This document shows positions 8,195 through 18,982 of a stretch of DNA of 64,000 bases, in pieces. The notes below the pieces were generated by a model, which saw only the letters and a list, made by a program, of their open reading frames with translations, was not told the origin of the DNA and made no database searches. Each line of letters starts with the position of its first letter. Positions within the stretch are counted from its first letter, which is position 1. The position numbers were made by a program, and so were the translations under genes. The stretch is from an uncultured Bacteroidales bacterium. GTDB taxonomy: Bacteria > Bacteroidota > Bacteroidia > Bacteroidales > UBA932. The stretch covers positions 62,001 through 126,000 of the forward strand of contig ONOH01000004.1 in the NCBI GenBank assembly GCA_900319405.1, given 5' to 3'.

Positions 8195-9298
8195 CTACAC
8201 ATTGAAGAGGAAATGGACGATGTCTCCATCCTGTACGACGTAGTCTTTTCCTTCTATGGCCATTTTTCCGGCGGCGCGGACGGCGGCTTCGGTCTTGTAT
8301 CGGACGAAGTCTTCGTACTTGATGACCTCGGCCCGGATGAAGCCGCGCTCGAAGTCGGTGTGGATGACGCCGGCGGCGCGGGGGGCTTTGTCCCCTGCTA
8401 CGATGGTCCAGGCGCGGCACTCATCGGCCCCGGCGGTGAAGAAGGTACGAAGGCCCAGCAGGTGGTAGGCGCTCTGGATGAGGCGCACGACACCGCTCTC
8501 CTCCAGGCCCATTTCTTCCAGGAACATCCTGCGGTCTTCGTAGTCTTCGATTTCGGCAATCTCTGCCTCGGTGCGGGCGGCGATGACGAGAATCCCGGCG
8601 TTTTCTCCGGCGACGGCGGCGCGGACGGCCTCGACGTAGGCGTTTCCTTTGGCGGCCGATGCTTCGTCCACGTTACAGACGTACAGCACGGGCTTGTTGG
8701 TGAGGAGGTAGAGGTCTTTGGCCATCTGCTCTTCCTCGGCGTTTTCGGGCACCACCTCGCGGCAGTTGCGGCCGGCGCTGAGTACCTCGCGGTAGCGAAG
8801 CAGCAGGTTCAGGAGTTTCCGGGCATCCTTGTCTCCTCCGGTGGTGGCCTGTTTTTCCACCTTCTTGATGCGGTTTTCTACCGTCTCCAGGTCTTTGATC
8901 TGAAGCTCGGCATCCACGACCTCCTTGTCGCGGACCGGGTCCACGGAACCGTCCACGTGGACGATGTTGGCGTCGTCAAAGCAGCGGAGCACGTGCAGGA
9001 TGGCATCGGTTTCACGGATATTGGCCAGGAACTGGTTGCCCAGACCTTCTCCGCGGGAGGCGCCTTTCACCAGGCCGGCGATGTCCACGATCTCCACAGT
9101 GGCAGGGATGGTGCGCTTGGGCTGGCAGATTTCCGTAAGCACCTCCAGGCGCTTGTCGGGCACGTTGGTGGAGCCCACGTTGGGGTCGATGGTGCAGAAG
9201 GGAAAGTTGGCGCTCTGGGCCTTGCCGGAGCTGACGCAGTTAAATAAAGTAGACTTGCCCACGTTGGGCAAGCCTACGATTCCACATTTTAGTGACAT
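8195..9298 (-). CDS. ychF: Ribosome-binding ATPase YchF (OLA1 family)
   Basis: P-loop NTPase of the Obg-related YchF subfamily, 367 residues, the usual length. It begins [20 protein letters not shown] (Walker A GLPNVGKS) and continues with the FCTIDPNVG switch I motif and [10 protein letters not shown] (the DxxG region). NVDE replaces the GTPase NKxD motif, which explains ATP rather than GTP preference. A coiled-coil insertion (about 130-200) and a C-terminal TGS domain ([14 protein letters not shown] to HFLFNV) complete the family layout. YchF associates with ribosomes and affects stress translation in other bacteria. It starts 12 bp after the end of ppiD on the same strand, so the two are probably co-transcribed. 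Confidence 0.95.
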   Translation of the reverse strand: MSLKCGIVGLPNVGKSTLFNCVSSGKAQSANFPFCTIDPNVGSTNVPDKRLEVLTEICQPKRTIPATVEIVDIAGLVKGASRGEGLGNQFLANIRETDAILHVLRCFDDANIVHVDGSVDPVRDKEVVDAELQIKDLETVENRIKKVEKQATTGGDKDARKLLNLLLRYREVLSAGRNCREVVPENAEEEQMAKDLYLLTNKPVLYVCNVDEASAAKGNAYVEAVRAAVAGENAGILVIAARTEAEIAEIEDYEDRRMFLEEMGLEESGVVRLIQSAYHLLGLRTFFTAGADECRAWTIVAGDKAPRAAGVIHTDFERGFIRAEVIKYEDFVRYKTEAAVRAAGKMAIEGKDYVVQDGDIVHFLFNV

Positions 9299-9310
9299 AG
9301 GGCGAATCTA

Positions 9311-11398
9311 TTAATAGAAACGGGCGCGGTTGTCGTCCACGGTCTTGTCCATCATCAGAGGGAGAAGCATCTGGGCGTGGTAGGAATCCATGCGGGTCTG
9401 GGCGGCCTTGGCGTCGTCTTCGGTGTAGAAGGCGCCGGTCTCACGACCGTTCACCTGGAACACGTAGGTACCCATGATACCGGCTACCGGACCGGAGATG
9501 ACACCCTCCTTGGCTGCAGCCACCGCGCCGATGAAGGCAGGCTCTGTGGTAGGAGCGGAGTTGGTGGAGAAGGAGATGTCGGAGAGGGTGGAAACGGTGG
9601 TTCCGAACTTCTCGGCAAGGTCCTCCAGGGAACCCAGACCGGCCATCTGATCGGCCACTTCCTTGCAGCGCTTCAGGGAATATTTCTCGCGGTAGAGCTC
9701 CGTACGGATGTTCTCGGACACCTCGCTCAGTTTGGCGTAACCTTCCTTGTGGGCATTCTTGACGGCGACCACGAAGAAGTAGTTGTTGTCCACGGTGATG
9801 ATGCCGGAAGCCTTGCCGGGCTTGTTGCTGAAGGCCCAGCGGGTGACTTCCTTGGCGTGGTCGATAGAGCCGTAGGTGTCGGTGCCCTCGTTGATGGTGA
9901 GGGAACGGGAATATGTGCCGGTGGAGTCGCAGGCAGCCTTATAATTGGCATACTTGCCGGCGGAACGGACGGCCAGGATATTGGCCTTGTTGTAAATCTC
10001 GGCGTAGGTTTCCTTGCTGGGAAGGGTGGCTTTCTCGAACACGGCCACTTTCTTCTTGACCACGGGCTTGGTGGTCTTGGTCACCTCCACGACGTGGGTG
10101 CCATAGATGGTGGTGATGACGAAGGGCTTGCCGACGGGGGCGGAAAGAACGGGCTCGAAGCCGGGGATCATCGCGTTCTGCGTCATCCAGCCCAAGTTGC
10201 CCAGCTCGCCGTCCACGGCGTTGTCTCCGTCCACGGAATGAAGGGCGGCGAGGGTGGAGAAATTACCCTTGCCCAGCACGCCCACGAGGCTGTCAGCCAG
10301 GTGGCGGGCATCGGCCCCCTGCAGCATAATGTGGCGCACGTAAACGGAATCCGGAATGTTGGCGGTTTCCATGATGCGGGCGGCGAAGAATTTGTCGCCG
10401 GACTGGTAGATGGGGGAAACGCCACTGTTGTTCTCGGCCACGAAAGTGTCCACGTCCGCGTTCACGAAACGGAGGTCTCCGCCCTTGACCCAGGCGTCGG
10501 ACCACTGACGGTCGCTGTTGCGCTGCAGGAAGGCGCGCACGTTGTCGGCCGATACGAATTCGTCGTACAGAGTAGTGAACTCGGTGCTCTGGGCCTCAAT
10601 ATCCTTGACGGAAGGGCTTACCTCGTACACGGCGTATTCGATGTCACGGGTGGCCTTCTGGCGGAAATTGTCCTTGTGGGCATCGTAGAACTTCTGAATC
10701 TCGGAAGTGGAGATGACCACGGTGGTGTCCAGCGGATAGTAGGTGTTGGGAACCATCACGAAACTCACGTTGGCGGTGGTGTTGTTCTCTTCCACGGCCC
10801 GCTGGCTCTCCAGGGAGTTTACATAGGATGCGGCGTTGAACAGGCCGGTGTATTTTTCGTTGTAGCGGTTGCTGCGGACGGCGTTTTGCAGGTAGTTGCG
10901 AAGGAGGAGGCCGCGGCCGGACTCGTCGGCGGCGACGTTCTCCATAAACTCACGCACCAGGGCGGGAGAGAAGTTGCGGTTCTCGTCCATGAAGAGGCCG
11001 CTGGAAGCGATGACCGGGGAGATTTCGTTGCCGATGAACAGGTCGATCTGCTCCTGCTGGCCTACGCGGAGACCGGCTTTCTCGATGGTGGGAATCACCA
11101 GGTAGCGGTCTACGAGGTTGCCCCAGGCCATTTCGCGGGTCTGGCGCTGAGCCTGTTCGCCGGAAGCGGACTGACCGGTAAGCATTTCGCTCACATCGGA
11201 GAGTTCCTTCACCTCCTGTTCGAATTCCTGATAAGAAATGGATTTGCCGTTGATTTTGCCGACATCGTACTTGGAAGAGGCGGACTGGATGGTCTGAATG
11301 ATGTCGGACGGGTTTACAAGGAAGAGTAAAAGACCCAGGGCAATGATGAGCGATGCACCGATGCCGAATTTCTTTCTGATGGTCTCAAGAGCTGCCAT
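9311..11398 (-). CDS. ppiD: Membrane-anchored periplasmic peptidyl-prolyl isomerase (PpiD/SurA_N type)
   Basis: Protein of 695 residues with a short cytoplasmic N-terminus, one membrane segment ([16 protein letters not shown]), and a SurA/PpiD-like N-terminal chaperone domain ([18 protein letters not shown]). It then has a parvulin domain near residues 345-450 ([38 protein letters not shown]). A second, divergent parvulin-like region follows. The family assists folding of outer-membrane and exported proteins. Its context next to lptC and an outer-membrane barrel fits an envelope-biogenesis cluster. A promoter -7 box lies just upstream. Confidence 0.88.
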   Translation of the reverse strand: MAALETIRKKFGIGASLIIALGLLLFLVNPSDIIQTIQSASSKYDVGKINGKSISYQEFEQEVKELSDVSEMLTGQSASGEQAQRQTREMAWGNLVDRYLVIPTIEKAGLRVGQQEQIDLFIGNEISPVIASSGLFMDENRNFSPALVREFMENVAADESGRGLLLRNYLQNAVRSNRYNEKYTGLFNAASYVNSLESQRAVEENNTTANVSFVMVPNTYYPLDTTVVISTSEIQKFYDAHKDNFRQKATRDIEYAVYEVSPSVKDIEAQSTEFTTLYDEFVSADNVRAFLQRNSDRQWSDAWVKGGDLRFVNADVDTFVAENNSGVSPIYQSGDKFFAARIMETANIPDSVYVRHIMLQGADARHLADSLVGVLGKGNFSTLAALHSVDGDNAVDGELGNLGWMTQNAMIPGFEPVLSAPVGKPFVITTIYGTHVVEVTKTTKPVVKKKVAVFEKATLPSKETYAEIYNKANILAVRSAGKYANYKAACDSTGTYSRSLTINEGTDTYGSIDHAKEVTRWAFSNKPGKASGIITVDNNYFFVVAVKNAHKEGYAKLSEVSENIRTELYREKYSLKRCKEVADQMAGLGSLEDLAEKFGTTVSTLSDISFSTNSAPTTEPAFIGAVAAAKEGVISGPVAGIMGTYVFQVNGRETGAFYTEDDAKAAQTRMDSYHAQMLLPLMMDKTVDDNRARFY

Positions 11399-11436
11399 TT
11401 TGTATGTGTTTTTTAATATTTTCTATATAAGGGCTG

Positions 11437-11444
11437 CAAAAATA
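11437..11444 (-). promoter_or_regulatory. Promoter -7 box for ppiD
   Basis: On the minus strand this reads TATTTTTG, an exact TAnnTTTG box, about 38 bp before the ppiD start. The 68-bp gap to lptC is AT-rich. Confidence 0.55.
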
Positions 11445-11466
11445 CGAATTTTATTCCAAACAATCA

Positions 11467-12093
11467 CTATTTTTTTAACATCGGCCCGATAAAATTAACG
11501 GAATCCACCACAACCCGGGTGCTGTCCGAGCCGAAGATGAACTCGTTGTCAAAGGGCTGTTTAAGGATGGCGTTGCGGGCCATTTCGTCGGAGCGCATTC
11601 CGTAACCCTGCATCAGGCCGGAGGGAGAATACATCCGGACATAGCAGTCGGTCCAGATCTCGTGTTCACTGTTGTCCCAGTACAGGGTGTCCGTTTCCAT
11701 TGTCTCCTGTTTGACGATGTTCCGGACAACCACGTTGCCGAACGCACTCCACTGCTCTTTTTTCCCGTCGGGATATTTGTCGTGCCGGGCCTGTCGCGCG
11801 TCGATGGTGGTCTCCAGGGTGCCGTCCTCGCTGTAACCATAGACGTGAAGGCCGGCGGGGAAAAGGTCGTAGGAGAGGGTGTCGTGTTCGTAAACCTCCA
11901 TCCTTGGGGCCTCCACGCGCATTTTCAGCCGGCCGTTTTCCGACTGCACGAAGAACATGCTGTCCACTACCTGGACGGGAATGGTCTTGAGGTCCAGCTT
12001 TGCGGCCTCCGAAAGATTGCTCCTGCAGGAAATAACGACGAAAGCAAGCGCCGCAGCGCTTGCCATCGTCTTCAGTATTCTGGAACCCGCCAC
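11467..12093 (-). CDS. lptC: LPS-export protein LptC (lipoprotein form)
   Basis: Protein of 208 residues with a lipoprotein signal ending VISC (Cys23), followed by an LptC/OstA-like beta-jellyroll (VDSMFFVQSENGRLKMRVEA; WSAFGNVVVRN; TDTLYWDNSEHEIWTD). LptC passes lipopolysaccharide from the inner-membrane LptBFG transporter to LptA. Lipid anchoring instead of a transmembrane helix is common in Bacteroidota. Its ATG immediately follows the stop codon of the TPR gene (no gap), so the two are translationally linked. From memory of other Bacteroidales, a CNNM/hemolysin-family gene often sits between lptC and ppiD; it is absent here. Confidence 0.88.
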   Translation of the reverse strand: MAGSRILKTMASAAALAFVVISCRSNLSEAAKLDLKTIPVQVVDSMFFVQSENGRLKMRVEAPRMEVYEHDTLSYDLFPAGLHVYGYSEDGTLETTIDARQARHDKYPDGKKEQWSAFGNVVVRNIVKQETMETDTLYWDNSEHEIWTDCYVRMYSPSGLMQGYGMRSDEMARNAILKQPFDNEFIFGSDSTRVVVDSVNFIGPMLKK

Positions 12094-13416
12094 TTACTGT
12101 ACACGTACGGTGGTGGTGGCCGTCATTCCGCTGCAGGAAACAGTGTAGGACTGGCCCTTGGTGAGGTCGTACATAAAGGCCTCGGAAGCTTCCGGATAAT
12201 AGCGGCTCACGCTGCCCAGGGAAGAAGCGGCCTCGTCGGCGACGGAAGGATCTGCATTACGGGCCTTCTGGTAGTAGTCGGCGGCAGCCCAGTAGCGGGC
12301 CCACTTGTCCACGGTTTCGCCGCAGGTGGCGGAAGCCCAGAGGTTGCCCAGGATCAGATAGGCCTTTCCGGCATAGCCGTTGTCCAGATCGACAGCCTTG
12401 CGGGCGGCCTCGGCAGCCTTGCCGCGCATACCGTTCTTGTAGCTGAAGGCGGCCATTTCATAGTAGTACTGGGCGTCGGTGGCATCGTCGGACTCGGGGG
12501 AGGCGATGGCCTCTTCGAGGTACTTGGCGGCGTCGGCCACGTTACCGCGGGCGGCGTTCAGACGATACAGGCCGAAGGCGCTTCTGTAGGAAGGGTCCAG
12601 CTTGTACATAGAGGTGACAGCCTTGAGGTAGAGGTCGTTGGAGGCGCAGTCCTCGGCGCTGTTCATCAGCTTCACGATATTGGAAACCAGGGCCAGATTC
12701 TCGGGATCGGCCTCGTAACGGGGGCCGAAGATGGCGATGAGGTTCTCGCAGGAGGCTACCTTGCTGTCTGCAAAGATGCTCTCGATGGCGGCCTTGGCCT
12801 TGGCGTTGTCCTCTTCTTCCTTGGCGTTCTTGGCGGTGGCACCCTCCACGTTGGCGGCAACCTTGTCATACATTGCGATGACATCGTCGGCGGCAAGCTG
12901 GTTCTCGCGGTACATGGTGATGGTGGCCTGCAGGAGATTCACCAGGAGGCTTCCGTTGGCCTGGGGACCCAGTTCATCCACAATGGCGTTGAGGTTGTTG
13001 TAGATATAAGCGGCGTCCGAATTGCGGTAGTTGATCATATACTGGCCCTTGTTGTTCAGGATGGAAACCCGCCGTTTGGGGTAGGCGGCCATACGCTGGT
13101 CCTGCAGGGTGAGGATGGTGTCCACGATGGCTTTCTTGTGGTCTGCATCCTTGACTTGGTTGTACAGGCGGGTCATCAGGCTGGTGCCGTGGATGAACAT
13201 ATTCTCCGAAGCGGTGGGCGGGCAGAACGAATAGGCCTTGCGCCAGTTGGGAAGGGCGGAATCGAAGTTGCTCTGCTTGTAATACTCTGAATAATAGGAA
13301 AGGTACTTCATGCATTCTTCCCTTTCGGGGCCGGAACCGTACTTGTCCTGCGCCACAACATTCTGGGAGGCGAATGCCGCCATGACGGCAAAGAGAAGGA
13401 GGGTGATCTTTTTCAT
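12094..13416 (-). CDS. Exported TPR-repeat protein of the coaX-lptC cluster
   Basis: Protein of 440 residues with a signal peptide cleaved after ASQNVVAQ. The rest is helical and rich in Ala/Asp with TPR-like periodicity: WRKAYSFCPPT, AYIYNNLNAIVDELGPQANG, ASPESDDATDAQYYYEMAAF, AAEAARKAVDLDNGYAGKAY. No enzymatic motif is visible. TPR proteins at this position are a conserved feature of Bacteroidales envelope clusters, and a scaffold role in outer-membrane biogenesis is plausible but unproven. It lies between an outer-membrane barrel gene and lptC, all in the same direction, and abuts lptC. Confidence 0.8.
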   Translation of the reverse strand: MKKITLLLFAVMAAFASQNVVAQDKYGSGPEREECMKYLSYYSEYYKQSNFDSALPNWRKAYSFCPPTASENMFIHGTSLMTRLYNQVKDADHKKAIVDTILTLQDQRMAAYPKRRVSILNNKGQYMINYRNSDAAYIYNNLNAIVDELGPQANGSLLVNLLQATITMYRENQLAADDVIAMYDKVAANVEGATAKNAKEEEDNAKAKAAIESIFADSKVASCENLIAIFGPRYEADPENLALVSNIVKLMNSAEDCASNDLYLKAVTSMYKLDPSYRSAFGLYRLNAARGNVADAAKYLEEAIASPESDDATDAQYYYEMAAFSYKNGMRGKAAEAARKAVDLDNGYAGKAYLILGNLWASATCGETVDKWARYWAAADYYQKARNADPSVADEAASSLGSVSRYYPEASEAFMYDLTKGQSYTVSCSGMTATTTVRVQ

Positions 13417-13461
13417 GATATCAGTGTTTTTTAGTTTATATTTTCAAGGATTATGCCATGA

Positions 13462-14748
13462 TTAATCGTAGGTACGCTTCTGGAACCAGATGTCGAAGAC
13501 GTTGAAGCCCAGATTGAAGCCGAAATACTTTTCCTTGACCTGCGATGTGGCCAGGCCGCGGAGACCGAAGTCCAGACCCACCGTGATGCCGTTGTAGCCG
13601 CGAAAAACGGGAATGGTGGTGCCCAGGGTGACGCCCACGGCATTGACGTGCGCCCCGTCCACCGTATAATAGGACTGGTCGAAATATGCGCCGGCGCGAT
13701 AGGTCCATCTTTTCAAGGGATAACGGATGTCGTTGCGGTTGGGCGTATAGGCAAACCCGGCGCGGACGGCCTGTCCCACGGACTGCGTGAAAACCACGTC
13801 TCCCACGTTGGAGAAGCCTTTCACCCCGTCGAGGCCCGTCCGGGACCAGTCGGTGCGGGTGTAATCCAGCTCGATCAGGAGTTTGTCGGCATATCTGTAG
13901 CTGACGCCTACGCCCAGTTCGTCCCCGAGGCTGAGACCCGAGAGGGTGGTGGCGGTGCGGCGGCGGTCATAGCTGCCCCTTTCCTCGTAATGGCTGGAAT
14001 AGCCGCGCAAAGCGGTGGAGAGTTTGTACGTGGCGCCGAAGGTGATGAAGGCCGAATGGGACAGCGGCTGCTCATACTGCAGGCCGAAGCGGGCGGTGAC
14101 GTTGTTCACCTGGAGGGAGTCGCCCGAAGCCATACTCCGCATCGACGATTCGTCGTAGGCGGTGGAGGCCTTCTTATTGATGTTTCCGAAACGGTAGTCG
14201 ATTTCCGCGCCCAGCGAAAGCCGGTTCCAGAGGGTTCCCGCGAAAGCGGCGAAAACCTGGTAGATGCCGCCGTTTCCGCTGGAGGTGAAGGTGCGGTAAC
14301 CCGTTTCCACATCCATTTCCGTGTAGGAGATCCTGTATCCCACGTCGCTTACCGGCGTGATACCCACCATCATGGCGGTGTGCTTCCACAGCGGGAAGGA
14401 AATCACGAAATCATCTATGCTGAAGGTGGTATTGAGGGCTTTTTTGTCCCCCTCCGTGAAAAGGGAGATGCGGCCGTTCAGCCCCAGATCGGCCATAAAT
14501 GACAGGGAGTCGCGGGCTGTGACGGAGGCTGGGTTGAGAATATTGACATAGCGGTTGCTGCGGGCGGCGATACCCACCCCGCCCATACTGCGGTTCCAGG
14601 CCGTTCCGGGCTGGTGCATCTGCCCCACGCCGAAGACGGAATAAGGGGAAAAACCGCTGTATGTTCCGTCCGTCTGGGCATTGGCCGTCCAGGCGCACAG
14701 AAGCACGACAAGCACTGTCAGGAACTTATTTGTCAGTTTTCTGAACAT
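13462..14748 (-). CDS. Outer-membrane beta-barrel protein (FadL/OmpP1-like)
   Basis: Protein of 428 residues with a signal peptide (FLTVLVVLLCAWTANAQ). The mature start YSGFSPYSVFGVGQ and then NRSMGGVGIAARSNRYVNIL with NPASVTARDSLSF are typical of the N-terminal plug region of FadL/OmpP1-like barrels in Bacteroidota. Alternating amphipathic strands continue to the C-terminus. The cargo is unknown. The start overlaps the 3' end of coaX by 23 nt, so expression is probably coupled to that gene. Confidence 0.8.
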   Translation of the reverse strand: MFRKLTNKFLTVLVVLLCAWTANAQTDGTYSGFSPYSVFGVGQMHQPGTAWNRSMGGVGIAARSNRYVNILNPASVTARDSLSFMADLGLNGRISLFTEGDKKALNTTFSIDDFVISFPLWKHTAMMVGITPVSDVGYRISYTEMDVETGYRTFTSSGNGGIYQVFAAFAGTLWNRLSLGAEIDYRFGNINKKASTAYDESSMRSMASGDSLQVNNVTARFGLQYEQPLSHSAFITFGATYKLSTALRGYSSHYEERGSYDRRRTATTLSGLSLGDELGVGVSYRYADKLLIELDYTRTDWSRTGLDGVKGFSNVGDVVFTQSVGQAVRAGFAYTPNRNDIRYPLKRWTYRAGAYFDQSYYTVDGAHVNAVGVTLGTTIPVFRGYNGITVGLDFGLRGLATSQVKEKYFGFNLGFNVFDIWFQKRTYD

Positions 14749-15454
14749 ATTCGTCTGCGATTAGGGCGAGGCCCATCAGCACAAGGTTACAAATTGCAAA
14801 GATGGAACTTTTCATCCGTTTTGCAAAATAATTCGCATCTCCTCCCGTAAATACGACGATATTTTCCGGGTGAAGAGCCAGGTAGCCTTCCATTTCAAAT
14901 ATAATGCCTGAAACGACTCCAGCGGCAATGGAATCCGTTTCCGACAGACCAGTCACGGGAATATTTTCCGGCATGTTCACCAGCGGAAGGGAACGGGAAT
15001 AGCGGCTGAGGGCCTTGAAGCGCGTGCGGCAGCCAAGGGATACGTTTCCGCCCTGATACTGTCCTTCCGGGCCGATGAAATCGATGGAGACGGTGGTTCC
15101 GAAATCCACCACAGTGCAGCCTTTTCCCCTGAAAAGGTAACGGATCGCCAGGATGGAGGCCGCACGGTCGTAAGAGAGGTAGGAAGGCAGGCCGTGGGCG
15201 ATGAGCCACTCCTTGTTATCACTGTCCAGAATGAGGAGGGAGGTACATTCTTCCCGTAATACGCTTCTCTCCTGCTCGGGCAGGGAAAACGCACAGGAAA
15301 CCACCATTACGGCGGGTTTTTCCCTCCGTGTGAGCGAAAGGATGAATTCCAGGTACTTCTCTCCCTGGTAGCGGAACGTTTTTCCGAGGGTCATCCGGTC
15401 CGACCAGGCGGCCTTCAGCGCTGTGTTTCCTATTTCTACCAGCAAATTGGACAT
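14726..15454 (-). CDS. coaX: Type III pantothenate kinase
   Basis: Catalyses ATP-dependent phosphorylation of pantothenate, the first step of coenzyme A synthesis. The 242-residue product starts MSNLLVEIGNTALKAAW (phosphate-1 motif of the ASKHA fold; an Asp is usual where Glu stands here). It has VVDFGTTVSIDFIG (phosphate-2), GGNVSLGCRTRFKALSRYS and VFTGGDANYF (adenosine motif). The start at 15454 is preferred over an in-frame TTG nine nucleotides upstream. The promoter -7 box lies only 6 bp before this ATG, which predicts a nearly leaderless mRNA. Confidence 0.92.
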   Translation of the reverse strand: MSNLLVEIGNTALKAAWSDRMTLGKTFRYQGEKYLEFILSLTRREKPAVMVVSCAFSLPEQERSVLREECTSLLILDSDNKEWLIAHGLPSYLSYDRAASILAIRYLFRGKGCTVVDFGTTVSIDFIGPEGQYQGGNVSLGCRTRFKALSRYSRSLPLVNMPENIPVTGLSETDSIAAGVVSGIIFEMEGYLALHPENIVVFTGGDANYFAKRMKSSIFAICNLVLMGLALIADEYVQKTDK

Positions 15455-15460
15455 AACCTG

Positions 15461-15492
15461 CAAATTTAACCATTATAGCCCAATTTTGCAAA
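15461..15492 (-). promoter_or_regulatory. Consensus promoter for the coaX-OMP-TPR-lptC genes
   Basis: On the minus strand: TTTG (15492-15489), a 20-bp spacer, then TAAATTTG (15468-15461), an exact Bacteroidota -33/-7 pair. The -7 box ends 6 bp before the coaX ATG, so the predicted transcript start falls at or next to the start codon. Confidence 0.7.
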
Positions 15493-15519
15493 AAGGGCAA
15501 AAAGTACTTCCTGTTCCGT

Positions 15520-18500
15520 TTAGGCAAAAGTGAGTTTTTTCAGGGTTTCGAGGGCCTTTTGGAGGGTGTCGATGCCGCGGGAGACGGTGCGGAGGCGGCC
15601 GCCGTCCTGGTTGAATTTATAGAGGGCGGGGAAGTCGTTCACGCGGGAGAGGATTTTCTCGAACTGCTTGGATTTGTAGAAGGGGGACAGGGGGTTGTTC
15701 ACGAAGAACATAATCTGCATCCCGTTTTTGATGATGATTTTTTCAAAGCCCGAAGAGGCGCCCAGGTTGCGGATTTTTACCACCGTGAAGAGGTTTTTCA
15801 CTTCCGGGGGCATAGGGCCGAAACGATCCGCGACCTGTGCGGCCAGGCGGTCTATCTCCCGCTCGTCGGTCTGGGCGTCCAGCAGTTTGTAGAGGCGGAT
15901 TTTCTCGGCCGTTATATCCACGTAATCGTCTGGGATGAGGGCGGGCTGGTCGGTTTCGATGGTGCAGTCCTCGACGTATTTTTCCACACCCCGGCGCTGG
16001 GTGATACCGGTTTCCACGCCCAGTTCTTCCATTGCTTCGGAGAGTATTTTCTGGTAGGTTTCGTAGCCCATATCGGAGATGAAACCGCTCTGCTCGGCCC
16101 CGAGGAGATTGCCCGCGCCGCGGATGTCCAGATCCTGCATCGCGATATTGAAGCCGCTTCCGAGGTCGGAAAACTCTTCGATGGCGCGAAGGCGCCGGCG
16201 AGCTTCATCGGTGAGGTTCACCAGCGGCGGAACGATGAGGTAGCAGAAGGCCTTCTTGTTGGAGCGTCCCACCCGTCCGCGAAGCTGATGCAGGTCGCTG
16301 AGGCCGATATTCTGCGCCTGGTTGACGATGATGGTATTGGCATTGGGAATGTCCAGGCCGTTTTCGATAATGGTGGTGCACAGGAGAAGGTCGTAGTCTC
16401 CCCGCATAAAGGCTAACATTCTGTCTTCCAGTTTTTTGCCTTCCATTTGGCCGTGTGCCACGCAGATTTTCATATCGGGAACCAGTCGGTGCAGGATATC
16501 CTCGATGGCCGGCAGCTCTTCCACTTTGTTGTGCAGGAAGAAAATCTGCCCGCCCCGGTTGAGTTCGTAGTTGATGATGCCTTTGATTTCGGACTCGTTG
16601 AAAAGGATAATTTCCGTCTGGATGGGGATGCGGTTGGGCGGCGGGGTCTGGATGATGGAAAGGTCGCGCGCACCCAGGAGGGAGAACTGCAGCGTGCGCG
16701 GAATAGGGGTGGCCGTCAGGGTGAGCGTATCTACCGAGTGCTTCATCTGACGCAGTTTTTCTTTGGCCGATACGCCGAATTTCTGCTCTTCGTCGATGAT
16801 GAGAAGCCCGAGGTCCTTGAATTCAAAGCCTCCGCCCAGGATTTTATGCGTGCCGATAAGGATATCTATCTTTCCTTCCTTGAGGCGCTTTTTTATGTCG
16901 GTGAGCTGTTTTGCAGTGCGAAGCCGGCTCACATATTCCACCGTGCAGGGAAAAGGCTGGAGTCGAGCCTTGAAGGTCTCGAAGTGCTGCAGGGAAAGGA
17001 TGGTGGTAGGAACCAGAACCGCTACCTGTTTGCTGTCAGAAACAGCCTTGAAGGCTGCCCGGATCGCGATTTCGGTTTTTCCGAATCCCACGTCGCCGCA
17101 GACGAGGCGGTCCATCGGGCAGTTGTCTTCCATATCCTCCTTGACGGCTTTACTGGCCCGTTCCTGATCCGGGGTATCCTCGTACATGAAGGAAGATTCC
17201 AGTTCCTCCTGAAGGTAGGTATCGGCCGAATAGGCGAAGCCCTTGGAGGCGCGGCGCCGGGCATAGAGCTGGATGAGTTCCTTGGCGATATCCTTGACGC
17301 GCGATTTGGCGGCCGATTTCAGGTTTCCCCATATTTTGGAACCCAACTTGTTAATGCGCGGCGGTTCTCCCTCCCTGGAGCGGAAACGGGAAATCTTGTG
17401 CAGGGAATGGACCGAAACAAATACCACATCTCCCCCGCTGTACAGGAGTTTTACTACTTCGTGAACCCTTCCGTGATCGTCCTTCATCTTGACAAGACCT
17501 CCGAAAATGCCAACGCCGTGGTCGATATGTACGATGTAGTCTCCAAGATGAAAGGCGCTGATGTCGTTGAGGGTGAGTTGTTCGCTCTTTTCCACCGTCC
17601 GGCGGAGGCGTACGCGGTGGAAGCGGTCGAAAATCTCGTGGTCGGTGTACCAGCACACTTTTTCGTCCCGGTCGATGAAGCCCGCATGGATGTTCTTCCC
17701 TTTCACGAATTCCGGCAGAAGGGCGTTCTCGTCCTGCAGCATGATGGAACGCAGTCGCTCCAGCTGGCTTTCCTTTTCCCCGAAAATATATACTTTATAA
17801 TTATTTTCCAGACAGGAGCGGATGTCGGAAATGAGGAGTTCGAAATTCTTGTTGAAGACCGGCTGGGGGGATATATTGAAACGGATGCCGTCCTCTTTGT
17901 TTTTCTGAAGGGGTACTTCAAGGTGGATATGCTTGAAAGTGAGGAGTTCCGGGAAGAATTCCCTTTCCCTGTACATATCCGAAGAATCCAGCCAGACTAT
18001 GCTTCCTTCCGGCAGAAGGGTGGTGAGGCTTTCTCCTTCATCGGCCTCGCGGGCGGCGATGTCGGGGTAGATATCGGCCCTTTCCTTTCTTTCGACGGAG
18101 AGCTGGGTGTTACAGTCAAAGAGGTTTATTTTTTCCACCTCGTTTCCAAAAAAGCTGATGCGGTAGGGTTTTTCGGAGGAATAGGAAAAAATGTCGATGA
18201 CGGCGCCGCGAAGGGAAAACTGCCCGGGGGCCGATACAAAATCTACCTTCTCGAAACCTTCTTCCAGCAGTTTGATGCGAATTTTTTCGTAAGGAATTTC
18301 CTCCCCTTCACGAATGATGAAAAGGGCTTCGGTGAGCTGACGTGCAGCGGGAATCTTTTCTTCCAGGGCTTCGGGATAAGTGACGATAAAAAGGGTTTCC
18401 GAACCCTTATAATCGAGAAGGCGGCCGATGGCGGCGGTGCGCTGCACGCCGAGGGAAGATTTGTAATTGCTGCGCTCCACGCTTTTTCCCGACTCCGGAA

Positions 18501-18717
18501 GGAAGAACACGCAGTCCCCTTCTGTGAGGTTGTATAAATCGGCCGAACAGTATTCGGCCGCTTCGCGCGTGGGGAGAACTATAAAATGAACGCCCTGCGT
18601 GGCGATTTGCGATACCACCGCCCAACGGGCCGACAAGAAGAGTCCGCTGCAGAATACTTCTCCTGTTTCGGATATTTCTTTCTTCAGCTTTTCGCAAGCA
18701 TTTTTACTTATCAACAT
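15520..18717 (-). CDS. mfd: Transcription-repair coupling factor Mfd
   Basis: DNA translocase that removes stalled RNA polymerase and recruits UvrA. The 1065-residue product has the UvrB-like N-terminal region, and an RNA-polymerase-interacting domain with [19 protein letters not shown]. It has a RecG-like helicase core: Walker [15 protein letters not shown], DEExQ-type box [39 protein letters not shown], and motif [21 protein letters not shown]-terminal TRCF domain follows. The start at 18717 is chosen because the longer in-frame extension to 18804 would translate a run of DnaA-box-like repeats and shows no homology I recognise. It is divergent from ruvB. Confidence 0.95.
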   Translation of the reverse strand: MLISKNACEKLKKEISETGEVFCSGLFLSARWAVVSQIATQGVHFIVLPTREAAEYCSADLYNLTEGDCVFFLPESGKSVERSNYKSSLGVQRTAAIGRLLDYKGSETLFIVTYPEALEEKIPAARQLTEALFIIREGEEIPYEKIRIKLLEEGFEKVDFVSAPGQFSLRGAVIDIFSYSSEKPYRISFFGNEVEKINLFDCNTQLSVERKERADIYPDIAAREADEGESLTTLLPEGSIVWLDSSDMYREREFFPELLTFKHIHLEVPLQKNKEDGIRFNISPQPVFNKNFELLISDIRSCLENNYKVYIFGEKESQLERLRSIMLQDENALLPEFVKGKNIHAGFIDRDEKVCWYTDHEIFDRFHRVRLRRTVEKSEQLTLNDISAFHLGDYIVHIDHGVGIFGGLVKMKDDHGRVHEVVKLLYSGGDVVFVSVHSLHKISRFRSREGEPPRINKLGSKIWGNLKSAAKSRVKDIAKELIQLYARRRASKGFAYSADTYLQEELESSFMYEDTPDQERASKAVKEDMEDNCPMDRLVCGDVGFGKTEIAIRAAFKAVSDSKQVAVLVPTTILSLQHFETFKARLQPFPCTVEYVSRLRTAKQLTDIKKRLKEGKIDILIGTHKILGGGFEFKDLGLLIIDEEQKFGVSAKEKLRQMKHSVDTLTLTATPIPRTLQFSLLGARDLSIIQTPPPNRIPIQTEIILFNESEIKGIINYELNRGGQIFFLHNKVEELPAIEDILHRLVPDMKICVAHGQMEGKKLEDRMLAFMRGDYDLLLCTTIIENGLDIPNANTIIVNQAQNIGLSDLHQLRGRVGRSNKKAFCYLIVPPLVNLTDEARRRLRAIEEFSDLGSGFNIAMQDLDIRGAGNLLGAEQSGFISDMGYETYQKILSEAMEELGVETGITQRRGVEKYVEDCTIETDQPALIPDDYVDITAEKIRLYKLLDAQTDEREIDRLAAQVADRFGPMPPEVKNLFTVVKIRNLGASSGFEKIIIKNGMQIMFFVNNPLSPFYKSKQFEKILSRVNDFPALYKFNQDGGRLRTVSRGIDTLQKALETLKKLTFA

Positions 18718-18905
18718 TCCCTGCTTTTTCCCTGTTGAAAACCTGTTTATAACCCTGTTGATAACTCCTTCTGGCGGAGTGGATAAAAACCTTGCGGCTG
18801 CCATTCACAGGCCATCAACAGGAAATGAAAGGGTTTTTAACAATTTATTTTTATTGTAGTGAATTGATTTTTAGGTGTTTCATTGTATTTTTCAACATTT
18901 CAACA
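18708..18905. other. Cluster of DnaA-box-like 9-mers with AT-rich flank (candidate oriC)
   Basis: Nine-mers resembling the DnaA box TTATCCACA / TTATCAACA cluster here. Exact TTATCAACA occurs at 18708-18716 (+) and 18756-18764 (-). One- or two-mismatch copies are TTTTCAACA at 18733-18741 (-) and 18889-18897 (+), TTATAAACA at 18744-18752 (-), TTATCCACT at 18778-18786 (-), CCATCAACA at 18812-18820 (+) and ATTTCAACA at 18897-18905 (+). Several start 11-12 or 22 bp apart, close to one or two helical turns. A strongly AT-rich stretch follows (18831-18960), as a duplex-unwinding element would. The cluster lies between divergent mfd and ruvB. It could instead be a DnaA-regulated promoter. Confidence 0.5.
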
Positions 18906-18948
18906 GTCTTATAAAAACCATTCATACTTAAAAATAAAAAACTATATT

Positions 18949-18956
18949 TATATTTG
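18949..18956 (+). promoter_or_regulatory. Promoter -7 box for ruvB
   Basis: TATATTTG matches TAnnTTTG exactly, 26 bp before the ruvB ATG, within the AT-rich gap. Confidence 0.55.
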
Positions 18957-18982
18957 TATTCTGAATCAGCAGAGCGTCATCC

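Noticed and set aside
9377..11329. A 650-codon plus-strand frame opposite ppiD
   Set aside because: Shadow of the ppiD coding strand, with no motif or start signals.
18718..18804. Longer N-terminus (extra 29 codons) for Mfd
   Set aside because: The extension consists of translated DnaA-box-like repeats and reads like non-coding DNA.
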